Positions 11,278-22,495 of a stretch of 64,000 nt of DNA are shown here, in pieces; within the stretch, counting starts at the first letter, position 1, and each line of letters begins with the position of its first letter. Under the pieces are notes generated by a model. That model had not been told where the DNA came from and did no database searches. It saw only the letters and a list, made by a program, of their open reading frames with translations. The position numbers and the translations under genes are program-made. Source of the DNA: Enoplolaimus lenunculus (Eukaryota; Nematoda; Enoplea; Enoplida; Thoracostomopsidae); contig JASANG010000142.1 of NCBI GenBank assembly GCA_030248215.1, positions 41,001 to 105,000 on the forward strand, read 5' to 3'.

Positions 11278-11470
11278 CTGTAAAAATGGTGGGTCAAATT
11301 GGCTCTCTCCGAAATAGGCTTTTCCTGACTACACAAACTGAGTCAAAATTTGACTTCGCCAGAATCAAGTTCGACGCAATTTGACTCTGGCGGAGTCGAA
11401 TTTTTACTCAGTTTGTGTAGTCTGGAAAAGCCTATTTCTTACAATCAATTTGACTCACCATTTCTTGCAG
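11278..11470. mobile_element. TA-flanked fold-back (hairpin) element, 193 bp
   Basis: Almost the whole element is one imperfect palindrome. The left arm has AATGGTGGGTCAAATTGG, AAATAGGCTTTTCC and GACTACACAAACTGAGTC; the right arm holds their complements. It begins CTGTAAAAATGG and ends CCATTTCTTGCAG, with TA on both sides. Two short overlapping open frames here are products of the palindrome. Confidence 0.85.
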
Positions 11471-11681
11471 TATATGCTCAATATGCGGATCAACAGCATC
11501 ATTACTGCAGTGACAACGTGGAATTGGTTAATTTTCAAAAATCTGGGTCCTGTCATGTATAGTTTCATAAGACTTTATACTTAGTTTTTTGAAATGCTAA
11601 AAATGTTTAACATCGAGTGCTCTGAGAATCAGTAGGTCTCCATTAATATCGTAAGTTTTACAGCGTATTAGTAGATTGCTA

Positions 11682-12358
11682 ATGCAGGGTTCACGTTATT
11701 ACCGGGGCAGCTTGGGACACGTTTTCTCCCTATTAGACTATTGGGTAACATTTTGTCTGCATATAGACCCTATATCGCATTCAAAAATTCGTATTTGTCT
11801 GTTATTAACACGTGGGGGTCACCTTTGTTCTTCAATATCATATAATATTCGAGATAATGTCTGCGAATATCACATGATGTATCTTCAAATGTCTGCATAC
11901 TTGAGGTAACATACCCAAATTGTCCTGTTGAATATCATATGATACTAGAATTTGAAATTCGAATTTTTGAATTATAAAGCTGTAATTTTAAGTGCTTTTT
12001 GCGTCGGAAACAATTTGCTGGCGTATATTTGGTATTTGAAGCACATTTGTGCCGCTACCGTCCAACTTTTCATTCATTTAGAACCCAAAAGTTACACTGT
12101 CCCGCTGAATATCATTTGATATTCGTTGAAATTTTGGAATATCATATGATATTCGCATAAATGTCCCACAGTATCACGTGACATACCGTCCCTTGTACAC
12201 ATTGATCATTTGAGAGCAGTGGCTTGTAAGCTAATGTCATATGACATTCGAGTTTAGTCGGTTGACCCGATATAAGAGCCCGAATTTCAACGTTGATGTC
12301 GGATCAACATGGGGCAAATCGTGTCCCGCCTGCCCCGGATATGACGTGAACCCCGCAT
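11682..12358 (-). mobile_element. R5 element, full length (677 bp), reverse copy
   Basis: ATGCAGGGTTCACGTTATTA at the left and ATGACGTGAACCCCGCAT at the right. The interior matches the complement of 3791-4466, including GTCGGATCAACATGGGGCAA and repeated GGAATATCATATGATATTCG palindromes. Confidence 0.8.
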
Positions 12359-12574
12359 AGTACAGGCAGATATACAACCGATTTTTACTCAAACTGTAAA
12401 CAATGTAACACGCATACTGCAGCAAAACTCAAAACTCATGCACTTAAACTTTTTAATAGTGTTAGTAAAACTTAAATTCCAATCCCGACTACAGTTCAGG
12501 CACAAGATTTGACTCCAATTCCGATTAGAACCCTAATGCTGTTATAAACTGGACTAATGTTACTTTGAAGGGCA

Positions 12575-12712
12575 TTTAACAGTAGTATAAGCGTAAGCCT
12601 ATATCAATGCCTACTTAGTGTTAAGGATACGCCTGTAACTAAGCCTAGGACTAAGCCTAAGCCTAAACCTTAGCGTCAAAAAATTGCCTAACAATTAAGC
12701 TTATTGCAGACC
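12575..12712 (+). repeat. R1 element, degenerate
   Basis: TTAACAGTAGTATAAGCGTA at the left, then CCTAGGACTAAGCCTAAGCC and an AATTAAGCTTATTGCAG tail. Confidence 0.55.
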
Positions 12713-13911
12713 TGCATAAAAACGGCAGCAGAAACGCTTTTACAAATTAAACGAAAAACCTTGACGTTTTGTGACGCATGTAAAAGACGAACACATCGCA
12801 ATACCCTTGCTGCGAATGTGCAATGACCAGAACCTTGCCGCGAGGGGAAGACGAGAATACCCCTGATGGAATTCATTTCTACTTTATATATGGGAAGATT
12901 CATTCACGGATCGACCGTCAACGTTTACTCAAATTCAAAAACAATATTTTAGTAGTTTTTCAGTACAGACCTCTATTGGTTTAATTTCTTCGGTTCGCCT
13001 CTGAGCGTCTGCTCCACGAAATAAATATATAGAATCAATTTTTTATTGCAGTTTGTATTTGAATTTATGGAATATATTAGCAGTTTTTTTTCAATTGCAT
13101 TTAGGAAATTAAAATGTCAGCAGCAGCATATCACATGCGATGATATTTAAGAAAATATTGCATTTTTATTCAGGGATGTAGCCAGCGGGCAGGAGTGTTC
13201 TGTACAAAGGTAGCTGGAGGGGCAGGGGAGTTAAGTGCCAACCCCCATTTGTCGTCTTTTCGAGGGGATGTTAGGGACATATTTTCAGTTGATAACAAAA
13301 GATACCCGCTTTGAAATTTTAACAAAATACAGCTTCTTCTCAAAATCTCGGCATGGCAATTGTTCTCATAAAGTATTAAAATTTTGAGCAAATTTTGGTT
13401 AATTTTTAAAAACAATGTGTTTTTAATCATTCAGAATGCAACTGCAGGTAGAATTTCATAAGGAACTCGAAAATAGAGCTAGAAATAAAGATGGCGCTGT
13501 ACTAGTCGCGCGGCGCCGTACGGTGTCGTCCGTCGCCGACGCAGTCCGTCTCGGATATACAAATATCCGGATACACGTTTTGTGGTCTCGCCGAATTTTA
13601 TATTAACGGGCGCATAGTTAGAATATGAAGTAAAGGCCGAACGATGACAAATATTATGCAGTTTTTATGACAACTTGCAACTGTGACGACCTTTATATAT
13701 TAAATTACAGCTGCGATAAGTTTAAGCTATATTGTGGCGAAAAAAGCCTACAGGTTCAATCACAAAAATTTTAAGGGGGTTCACAATGGCCAATGCGCAT
13801 TTTGTGCAGTTTATTCTAATAACTTTAACTCGGTTTCAAACCTCCGTACACTGTTATATAATAATTTTGGCCCATGTTGCTTTAAGGTCCACCCAGATTG
13901 GTAGCCTGACT
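12713..13911. other. Gene-free stretch with a GC-rich patch
   Basis: Mostly AT-rich with no supportable gene. At 13497-13556 a GC-rich patch (GGCGCCGTACGGTGTCGTCC, GTCGCCGACGCAGTCCGTC) recalls the minisatellite unit in reverse, and is followed by GATATACAAATATCCGGATA. Low-complexity C/G runs around 13195-13270 recall R3. Confidence 0.35.
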
Positions 13912-14060
13912 GCAAAAAAGAAGGCTTAAAATTTCAGACACATTTTTATCTTTATGCTTATGGTTTAATACGTTTACACTTTTTCAACGTTTAGGCTTAA
14001 CCTTATGCTTTGGAATATGGTTAATCTACAGATACCACCCTTAAAAGTACCATTGGCTAT
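13912..14060 (-). repeat. R1 element, strongly diverged
   Basis: GCTTATGGTTTAATACG, GTTTAGGCTTAACCTTATGC and GGAATATGGTTAATCTACAG follow the R1 order in reverse. Confidence 0.4.
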
Positions 14061-14070
14061 GACATTTTTT

Positions 14071-14130
14071 AGCTTTTCGTTTGACCATTTCGCATTTTTT
14101 AGCTTTTCGTTTCGCCATTTCGCATTTTTA
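14071..14130. repeat. Tandem duplication, 30-bp unit x 2
   Basis: AGCTTTTCGTTTGACCATTT and AGCTTTTCGTTTCGCCATTT, each followed by CGCATTTTT. Confidence 0.85.
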
Positions 14131-14407
14131 GCCATTTATTAACACTGGTATAAACTTTGCACGTAGCTCACTTTAGGGAATTCAAGCAGGTGATCGTTCT
14201 TCATTCAGTTAAACATTTCCTCAGGCGAAGAATATTTTTTACTTGTATTGATATTTTTCAATATTGTTTACATCATGCACAAGCTTAATATTGCAGCTTA
14301 TATGCACCATCAACTTGCTAGTTGTGTTTTGAGCCAGTATAATGCTTAACCCTATATCTAAAGCCCATATTGTTAAGTGCATGCAGCATTTATCATTAGT
14401 TCGAGAT

Positions 14408-14575
14408 AGGCGTAGCAGCCTCTAACCAGTGAATGTAGAGTTAAGAAATTCTGCCATTTTTCCGCATTTCAAATGTTTTACTTCTATGCCAGCTTTTAGA
14501 TCCGGTATTGCAGGGCTTTGTCAGTTTGAAAACCGATTGCTAACTGGTGATATCCGCTGTATACATTATAGAATA
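14408..14575. repeat. R7-like repeat
   Basis: CCTCTAACCAGTGAATG at one end and GTTTGAAAACCGATTGCTAA plus CTGGTGATATCC at the other, as in other R7 copies. Confidence 0.4.
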
Positions 14576-15539
14576 TGAATCCAGACCAACAATTTATATC
14601 ATTGCACGTAATTTAGTCTGAACACAATAGCATTTAGTGTGCTCTGTTCAAAACATGCTAAGTTTCTAAATATTTAAATATAGTTCGAATTCTAACAAGC
14701 ATGTTTCTGAATTGTTTTCGGTCGTTCTATTTTGATTGGCACTCAACTAGCGCGAGTCGGGTTCTGAAGTCAGTGTAAAATTGTCGGAGCGGTTTTTGAG
14801 AAACTTTATAAAATAACCTAATGTTAGGGCCGATATTAGAACACTCGAAACTTTTATCCAATGGGTAAGATCCCAGATGTTAGGATGCCCCAAAGTTGAA
14901 AGTTGTCCGTGAGATTAACTTTTCGGATGAGGCCCACACTTGATAAGACCAACTCTACTTGACGTCGCTCGTGTGTCCGATATAAATTCTAGAACGGTCT
15001 TGGTTTACAGTTCTTGTTAAACAAATAATTATAGCGTACGATTCTGTGCAAAAAATTGCTTATTTCTCAAGGGTTTTTTTATATTTTAGAATCGGGTCTA
15101 GTAGGTTTTCGACTACATATAATTACAGGGTTACCGCCATACCAACTCACAATAATGAGAACCCTTGAGGCGACGCCGCATCAATGCTACTAATTGCAGC
15201 TTGAATTTCACATTTTACTTTCAGGGACGTGGCCCGCATTTCCTTTCGGAAAGTGATAACCTCTTGTAAAGGCTTTGCAAACGTTAACGATTTATAGAAG
15301 GTTTTATTTTAGAACCTGTAAAAAAGTATTTCTTCAGTTTCTCCAGAAATTTCAGACACGGATTTTTTACCGTCTTGCCTTATTTTTACGCCGTAACTTA
15401 ACCCTTTCTACATGCAGTATAGTACTTCTATTACTATAAAACTTGCAAACGAAATGTTACACAGTGCGCAATGGGTATTATACGGTAACGGGAAAAGGGT
15501 TAAGCTTTAGCCGTCAGCTGGGAACTGTAGATTTTGTGA
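14576..15539. other. Gene-free stretch
   Basis: No supportable gene or family repeat. An acceptor-like TTTACTTTCAG at about 15215-15225 is followed by only a short open frame ending in TGA, with no recognisable protein. Confidence 0.35.
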
Positions 15540-16177
15540 CCATTTAGTCCCTTCTTTCTTGGGTAACATTTTGTCTGCTTATAGACCCTATATTATATTC
15601 AAAAAGTTGTATTTGTCTGCTGTCATTATGTGTAGGTCACCTTTTTTCTTCAATATAATATGATATTCTACGTATTGTCTGTGAGTATTATGATATATTT
15701 TCAAATATCGGCCTACTTGAGGTCACAAAATTACGCAAATTGTTCTGTTGAATATCATTTTATGCTAGAATTTGCAATTTAAATTTTTGAATTATGACGC
15801 TGTAGCTCTGAAAGGTTTTGTGTTAGAAATGAATTTTCCAGCGCGTTTTTGGTATTTTAAAGTACATCTGTGTCTCTGTTGTTCAATTTTCGATTCATTT
15901 ATAGCACGCGAAGATTGCGCTGTCGCGCTGAACATCATATGATATTCTTTGTAATTTTGGAATATCATATGATATTCGCTCGCATAAACGTCCACAGTAT
16001 CACGTAACATGCCGACACTTTACACATTCAACATCTCAGCGCTGTGGTTTGTAAGTAGTGTTATATGACATGTGAGTTATGTCTACTGGATACGACAGCC
16101 CGAATTTTAATGTTGACGTCGAGCCAATATGGGACAAACCGTGAGCCACCTGCCCCGTTTATAACGTGTATTCCGCA
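15540..16177 (-). mobile_element. R5 element, left end lost
   Basis: Enters at TTTAGTCCCTTCTTTCTTGG, aligned with about 11718 in the copy at 11682, and runs to TTATAACGTGTATTCCGCA. It contains GGAATATCATATGATATTCG. The left terminal inverted repeat is missing. Confidence 0.7.
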
Positions 16178-16253
16178 AAAATGTTTGGTTAAATTTTCGG
16201 AAGAGGAATGGGACTCTTACGTGGCTCATAAATTTTGATACAGTTACACGCAG

Positions 16254-16330
16254 GGGTAACCGGATATTTGTTTCCGGTAAAAATCAGTTCCCACTTTCGT
16301 TTCGTTGTAGAAATAGCGGAAACTCTGTTG
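16254..16330 (+). repeat. R4 fragment, left part
   Basis: GGGGTAACCGGATATTTG, then TTTCCGGTAAAAATCAG. Confidence 0.5.
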
Positions 16331-16410
16331 TTTGCTTGAGAATCACTCAGATTTTCAATATAGGTATGCTGCAATTGGCAGATTTCAAACTAAACATGAG
16401 AAAATTTGTT

Positions 16411-16568
16411 TAACCCTTTCTCACATGAATATTTTCTATTTTCCCTGAGACCTGCATTTATGCTAGGATTCGAACTCCAGTGACTGGAGTGGGAGGCGTA
16501 TACCATCACCACTCTGCTATAGGAGCTTGACGGTCGAGCCCGAGGGGGCTCTATGTGAGAAGGGGTTA
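16411..16568. mobile_element. R6 element enclosing a tRNA-like sequence, copy 1
   Basis: AACCCTTTCTCACATGAATA at the left and ATGTGAGAAGGGGTTAT at the right are inverted. On the minus strand, 16535 down to about 16465 carries a box A-like TAGCAGAGTGGTGATGG, then CGCCTCCCAC and a box B-like GGAGTTCGAATCC, as in tRNA genes. No closing acceptor stem is visible, so I do not call a working tRNA. Confidence 0.75.
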
Positions 16569-16595
16569 TAGATAGTAAACTGAAAATTTTTCGCT

Positions 16596-16857
16596 TAACC
16601 CTTTCTCACATGAATATTTTCTATTTTTCCTGAGACCAACATTTATCATAGGATTCGAACTCCAGTGACTGGAGTGGGAGGCGTATACCATCACCACTCA
16701 GCTAAAGGAGCTTGACGCTCGAGCCCGAGGGGGCTCTCACGTTTTGTGGTGATTTAATACTATGTATATGTGTTGCAATTGTTAAACACGGTGCGATATA
16801 TACCATTTAACGTATATACACTGCGCTGAGTTGCCTATAGGCAACTCAATATGAGAA
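16596..16857. mobile_element. R6 element enclosing a tRNA-like sequence, copy 2
   Basis: Begins 28 bp after copy 1 and is nearly identical to it through the tRNA-like part (minus strand, about 16712-16650: TTTAGCTGAGTGGTGATGG and GGAGTTCGAATCC). It continues with a 100-bp AT-rich extension and ends ATATGAGAAGGGGTTAA. Confidence 0.75.
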
Positions 16858-17458
16858 GGGGTTAAATTCATGAAAAATTTCGTGCATCTGTGAGAGGTGG
16901 AACCAAAATTTTTGACGGGGGGCGGGCTGGCAAATGTTATGAAGCGCAAAAATTGTAAGGTAGGGACATCACTATTTTTCACAAAAAATTCTGCGGGAAT
17001 AATTGTAAAAAAAACTAACGTCGGGACCTTTTGATACGGCAGTTGTATTTGCTATACCTCAGGCAAATGTTTTTTCATTTAATGAAATATCATTTTTTCA
17101 ATTTCTTGAAGAACTCTGTGTTCAATGCTGTAAGTTGATACGTCACCAAAGGGCAAATAACCAAAAAATAAATATAAAAACAGTTATTGAATAACAGGCT
17201 TTTACGCGAACGACTAACAATTAATATTTGACCTACTAGGTGTAGGACTATATGCTACAGATTTAGGCAATTTTGTAGCCCCGCCACAAGCTACGCAAAT
17301 GTGGGGGAAAACTTTTTCACTTGTAATTGATAACATTTTGCTCTAATATTTTAAAAACTAGTTTGTAGTGCGAAAATTTCATGTCAATTTCGCATTGTTT
17401 CCCAGGGAGGCTGCTGCCCCATGAACCGTTTGCGATTAAAAAGGAATACTAAGCACAG
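16858..17458. other. Gene-free stretch
   Basis: AT-rich. GGGGGGCGGGCTGGC near 16917 recalls R3 but its ends are absent. No gene. Confidence 0.35.
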
Positions 17459-17645
17459 CCCGTGTATAGAACAGAATCCTAACAGTAGTATATGTGTATT
17501 CCTAAGCCTAAGCCCAAGACTAAGCGTAAGAATGAACGTACACCTAAGCCTAAACATAAGCCTAAGCTCAGGCCTATGCAAAAGATGAGTCTAAATCTTA
17601 AGTTTATTATACTACATTCCGGCAGAAAAACGTTTAAACGAGATG
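17459..17645 (+). mobile_element. R1 element, near full length
   Basis: AGCCCGTGTATAGAACAGAA, CTAACAGTAGTATATGTG, then CCTAAGCCTAAGCCCAAGAC and CCTAAGCCTAAACATAAGCC, and a right end with CGGCAGAAAAACGTTTAAA. The lysine/proline-rich open frame across it is the direct translation of CCTAAG repeats. Confidence 0.75.
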
Positions 17646-18720
17646 GTGGGCTGCAGTCCCCAAGCACCTATAAGGTTGGGACCCGGCGCTTAAGCCTATG
17701 CCACCTATCCTTGGCGATCCCAAACTTATTGTAGTATGATGATAACTTGCAGTCAGCTTAGCTGCGCTAGCTTAGCCGTGTTCGGGATAGGAATTCCGCG
17801 CCCAGACCTAAAGTGCCCCTATAGTCCATACCCTTATCACTTGACCAGTGCATTGTTTTGTATAAAGGCACCGGCTATTAGCCGGCCAGTCGAACCACGA
17901 CTGGACTTCTGGCCGCAAGGTTCGGGGCTAGGAGACTCTTATCCCCGCGCTTTCCTGCCCCTAGTTAACACTTCTGACCACCGTGGCGAGCCTCTCTCGA
18001 CCATCCGGTGGGCAGGCAAAATTCGGAGCGCGGGGAAAAACAAATTTTGGTAAAAAGGATCTGGTCAAAATGAAAGAGAAAAATGGGACCCTCACCGCCT
18101 ATTTTTAAGGTTGTAGAAATTTTACTTACACAGAACATTCAAAACTCCCTGGATAAAAAATCAACCGGAAAAGAAAAAGGAAAAGAAAAGACAATACCCT
18201 TTCACAGTCCGGACAATGAAAACAAATTCTGACTCGGACTCGCTCGGTCGCGAATCGAGCCAGTCCGAGTCAGAGTCAACAAAAACAGCCCCGTCCAGCG
18301 GGGATTGACGAGTCAAAAACGAAGAAAATAACAAGAGAAAACGATTATATCAACGCCTAATTGGCAACAAAATATTTAGGAGCTGCCAGAAAATGTGTGG
18401 ATTTACCCATGTAAACTCGGCACCTATATTTTATTTTATTGAAAAACAATACAATTAAACACGTTAAATTTTTGGCTCATTCCCTGGTACCTCTGACGCC
18501 TCCGGCCACCGGTACGCGAGAGAACATTTTGCGAAATTCAAAATTTACCGTAGCCGACTTCTTTCTTAAAGCCGGCTACACCTATGAAAAAGAACCAAAC
18601 AAAATAACGAGAAAGCAACACTGGTAGGCGGCATCAGTGATTGTTTATGTGCAATGCTGGCAGTTTGACGATACAAGATGCAAACTGAATGCCTGAGGAG
18701 AGAAGGATACGTAGCTGTTT
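17646..18720. other. GC-richer block of unknown nature
   Basis: From about 17650 to 18340 the DNA is clearly more GC-rich, with short hairpins: GGCTATTAGCC, CCAGTCGAACCACGACTGG and CTCGGTCGCGAATCGAGCCA. None of R1-R11 occurs here. I could not match it to a small nuclear RNA, tRNA or protein. ATGCCACCTATCCTTGGCG near 17700 recurs in variant form near 38080, so part is repetitive. Confidence 0.35.
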
Positions 18721-19407
18721 ATGCGTCGTCCATTTTATTGTGTGCCCTGCGTGTGGATTTTGGCGACGCCCATTTCACACTCGAATTTAGGAAAACGCTA
18801 CAAACGGGAAATTGAAGAAATAAATCTTGATCAAGTGGTAAATGAAACATTTTATAAAACGCACATGGAATTGGAATTCAGTTTTCGGTTGTCAGAACCC
18901 CATGATTGTTTATTTTTCTACATATGGTTAATATATGACACCCGCAACGTTTTTGTCCTTACTTGTATTTGTTTACCGACAGTTGTTAGTGACCTTTTGA
19001 ACTTAAATTTTCAGAAGTTTTAAAATTTTATATATTTCTCACTGGGGAAAATATCATGAATTCAACTTCTTGCGTCGTTTTAAAACAGGGACAATATCAT
19101 TTTGCTCTCCAAAATTTTGTAACTCCTTCAATTTCCCTATACGTGATTAAAATGTTGAACCAAATGGGAAATTGAATTGACAGAACGTTTCAATTTCCCT
19201 TTTAGACTGTTTTTATTTTCGCAAATAGTAAATTGAAATGAAATTGTCCTTTCAAATTACCATGGGATGTTAGAAAATTTAAGGATAATGGAAATTGAAA
19301 AAATTTTCAAATTCAATTTCCTGTTTGTAGTGTTTGCCTAAACTCGAGCGGGAAATGGGCGTCGCCAAAATCCACTCACGGGACACACAATAAAATGAAC
19401 GACGCAT
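18721..19407. mobile_element. Fold-back element with about 95-bp inverted ends (687 bp)
   Basis: ATGCGTCGTCCATTTTATTG at the left is mirrored by CAATAAAATGAACGACGCAT at the right. The arms continue through TGGATTTTGGCGACGCCC to ACAAACGGGAAATTGA, roughly 88 percent alike by eye. The interior is AT-rich with repeated GGGAAATTGAA motifs. The 100-codon open frame starting at the left terminus lies mostly within arm and loop and encodes nothing recognisable. Confidence 0.85.
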
Positions 19408-21120
19408 TATATAGGGCTGATTATGTCTACCCGTATTTTGCATAAATTTGCCAAAAAATTTGATGAAATCTGCAAAATTTTAATGTAACACTGCGAACTT
19501 AAAAAATTCAACTTCAAACTCGGTCAGCACTCTGGAGAACAACTTCTTAAATAAATTCGAAGGTTACCAAAGCAAGCGCAAACTCTATACTTCTTACAAT
19601 AAAAATCGCACGAGCTATAAATCTGAAACAACTTAATTAAACTCAAGCCCCATGGTAGAAACAAATGCTTAAACTTTCCTATGCCCCAAAAATATCTCAG
19701 ATCGCGCAACACAAAATAACTACTGTCAGAACCATAAAACAAGCCACAGAACAATAAAATTACGGCTCCCTTGAAGGGCCAAAAAACCCCAAAATAGCAC
19801 TAATTGACACCCCAGAATACTTGTAATCAACATTATACAAACCAAGAAACTTCTCTTCTAACCAGAAAAATTACACAACTACCTATTTGTTAAATATTAT
19901 TTGAAGCTTAGGGGCTCCTTGCGGAATGAATTCTCGCATGCACGCTATAATATTCCAATCGTAAAAATTCCAAAAACCGGCTTAGCAATAAATATCGCAC
20001 AAGAATTTTCACAAAAATTCCACTTCACCGCAAAAAACAGTCAGAAATTCCACTTAGGCTTCACAAAGTATCGTACACAACGGGTTCCATATACTCTTAT
20101 CTCAAAAATACAGAACAGTTATCTCGATACTAAACACTTACTTCGCGTGCAACTATAATAAATAACTACCCAAAATTGTTAAACTCTAAAAATCATAAAC
20201 TACAAAACACAAATCCGCAAATCCGCTAAGCCGTCGGGCAGCAACTCGCTCCCGTATACCACTGAGCCCCCGAACCCAACTTGTTCTGCGCTTATATATC
20301 CGTAAACCGAAAGGTTAATTGAGTTCTAGGAATTTATGATAAAATTTTAAAACTTTTCAAAAATGTTGAAAAACCGCTAAACTTAACTTAAAAAAGTTTT
20401 TTATTAAAAATATCGAACTTGAAATTGTGCTAAAATCTAACAAAAAGCTGTTTTGTCTTAAAAAAGTAAAAAAATCCACTATTTTGACGAAAATCCGTAA
20501 TTTTTAAAAGAAAATTTTACTTAAAATTAACAAAAATTTACCTAAAAACAATGTTTTGTCTTCCAAGGGCTGATTCGGGGTTCTTCCAATTCTCAGAATT
20601 ACCATGATTTAAAATTTTTCGAAAAGGGGCCACTCGGCTGTACTTCAAAATAAAAATTTATTTTGGGTAAAAAATGTACCACGCTACCCTAACCATAATC
20701 CGTAAGGAAACCATATATTTACATCATGAAATCACAATCTACAACTAAATTGTAAAAGTATGTTCCTCTACCAATTTTAAAGTATAAGCGCAAAACAATG
20801 CGTTAAAACATAAAACAGCAGTAGCTAGAAGGCAAACTGAAAAAAGGGGCAGAGAAGTTTGTAGAAGGGCTACTCTACAGTGCTACTTAGTTTTAGCTTG
20901 CGCGAGCCTCATAGTTTGAACTAAAGTACAAAGAACCATCCATGGCCACTCCAGTTGCAAGCTGCACTCAAAATCCGCTTGCGATCTAATACACCACTGC
21001 AAGCTGCATAGTAAAGCCCTCAACACACTACATACCAGATAAAAACCCGTCAGCACAGCACATGCTAAATATATTTGATGCAGCGCAACAATATAACCCA
21101 TAGCGCTGCTTACACGCTTT
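19408..21120. other. A/C-biased gene-free block with a tRNA-like patch
   Basis: From about 19490 to 20330, and again from 20880 to 21200, the top strand is strongly rich in A and C. On the minus strand near 20277-20240 GGGGGCTCAGTGGTATACGG recalls a tRNA D-arm, without a convincing remainder. Otherwise no repeats of the local families and no gene. Confidence 0.4.
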
Positions 21121-21165
21121 ACAACAACAACAACAATAAAACAACAACAACAACAACAACCCTTA
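21121..21165. repeat. CAA microsatellite
   Basis: (ACA)n/(CAA)n run with one short interruption. A second, looser run lies at 21430-21480. Confidence 0.9.
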
Positions 21166-21480
21166 GGATAAACATTATACATAAAAAAATACATACAACA
21201 CAACATTACGACAGGGGGATAAACATTCAAATTTTTTGCGTTTTGAAAAAAGGGGGCCAATGTTTAAAACAGGGGCGGAACAGTAGCATAGGCATGAAAT
21301 TTTTCTAAAGATTAAAAAGGGGGTATTGTTAAAATTTTCAGACAGCCCCCCGCTACATTAAGAATTTTGTGAAAACCGGCATACGTTTTGCATGGGCCTA
21401 AAATTTGCCAAAGCAAAAAGGGGCAACATGAAGAACAACAATTACAACAACAACTACAACAACGTATTAGCAACAACAAA

Positions 21481-22495
21481 TGAAAAGGTAGGGGAAGCGG
21501 GAAACTAGAATTAAAAACCACAACTGTGATGCTAGGATACAAAAAAGGGAACAGGCACAAGTGTATACTAGGGAGTCGGAAATGATTAGAGCAACCGTAA
21601 GCAAAACTTAAGCCGTAGTTTAAACGCAGTTAGTAGTTTACGCTTAAAAAGAAAGGCCGCGTTCCACAATTCACCAACCGCTAATTCTGCACCTGAGAAT
21701 CACAATACCTCGAGGCCCATAGTTGCTTCCCCGAAGAAGGCGACGCCCATTCCGCGCCTTGATAACAAAGATCTCGCGGTTTTAGCCCTGGCGCACACGT
21801 TTTGCGCCTTAAGGGCTGCATTAGAAAAATACCCCGGTAGCCTTTAAGTGCACGTGCCCAGATGCATCCCTACAGCACCCTGCACTAAGCATTTTACTAT
21901 TGAAACAGCTTAAATTACTGAAATAGTTTGATCTGTTTTGGAGCTTAAGTATGAGAAGCGCTTAGTGTGATGGGCTTGGGGAATGGCAGCCCCCATCTGC
22001 CTATCGTCATCCTCAGCACTGTATTTTATTATTGAAAGTTTGTTTTGCTGTTCAACAAACTCATCGTTTTTACAAGTAGTTCGACTTCAAATTAACTATT
22101 TCAAATAACGCCTAATTCTACCTCAACATTTGCTTGTATGAAATGTGTATCTAAAAACTACCGTAGTTCGAAGGTTCTACGAAGTATCGCTAACTAGTGA
22201 TCGGTGCTGTAGTCGTTTGATATCATGGTCAATTAAAGGAATTGTTTCAACACAAATATCGGTACAAATGAAGCATAAAGTTTTTGCTAACAAACCTATG
22301 TCTTTTGACAAACGGTTGTGGTTGCGTAGAAAAGTGAAATTAATATGCTACACGTTCAGATTTATTACAATTGTAGTTCATCAAACAGCCCAGAAATGCA
22401 TATAAATTAGTTGAGCCTAATTTACCAAACCAGAGTACAAAAGTGGTAACTCGAAAATGGTAGGTAGGCAGTGTCTCATTAGCGAAGGACACATT
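21481..22495. other. Gene-free stretch
   Basis: GC-richer at 21700-21860 (GAAGGCGACGCCCATTCCG, CTGGCGCACACGTTTTGCG) without recognisable protein or RNA. A short R7-like motif (CTAACTAGTGATCGGTG) lies near 22190. Confidence 0.35.

Noticed and set aside
16465-16535. Functional tRNA gene
   Set aside because: Box A and box B are present but acceptor and anticodon stems do not pair, and the sequence is repeated inside R6.
17492-17734. Lysine- and proline-rich frame (PKPKPKTKRK), and similar frames at 23438 and 27513
   Set aside because: Direct translation of CCTAAG repeats in R1 elements.
17646-18340. snRNA or spliced-leader gene cluster
   Set aside because: Short hairpins are present, but none matches U1, U2 or other small RNAs as I know them, and no Sm-site context is convincing.
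21121-21165. Coding glutamine or asparagine tract
   Set aside because: CAA run without an extended open frame or splice context; a microsatellite.
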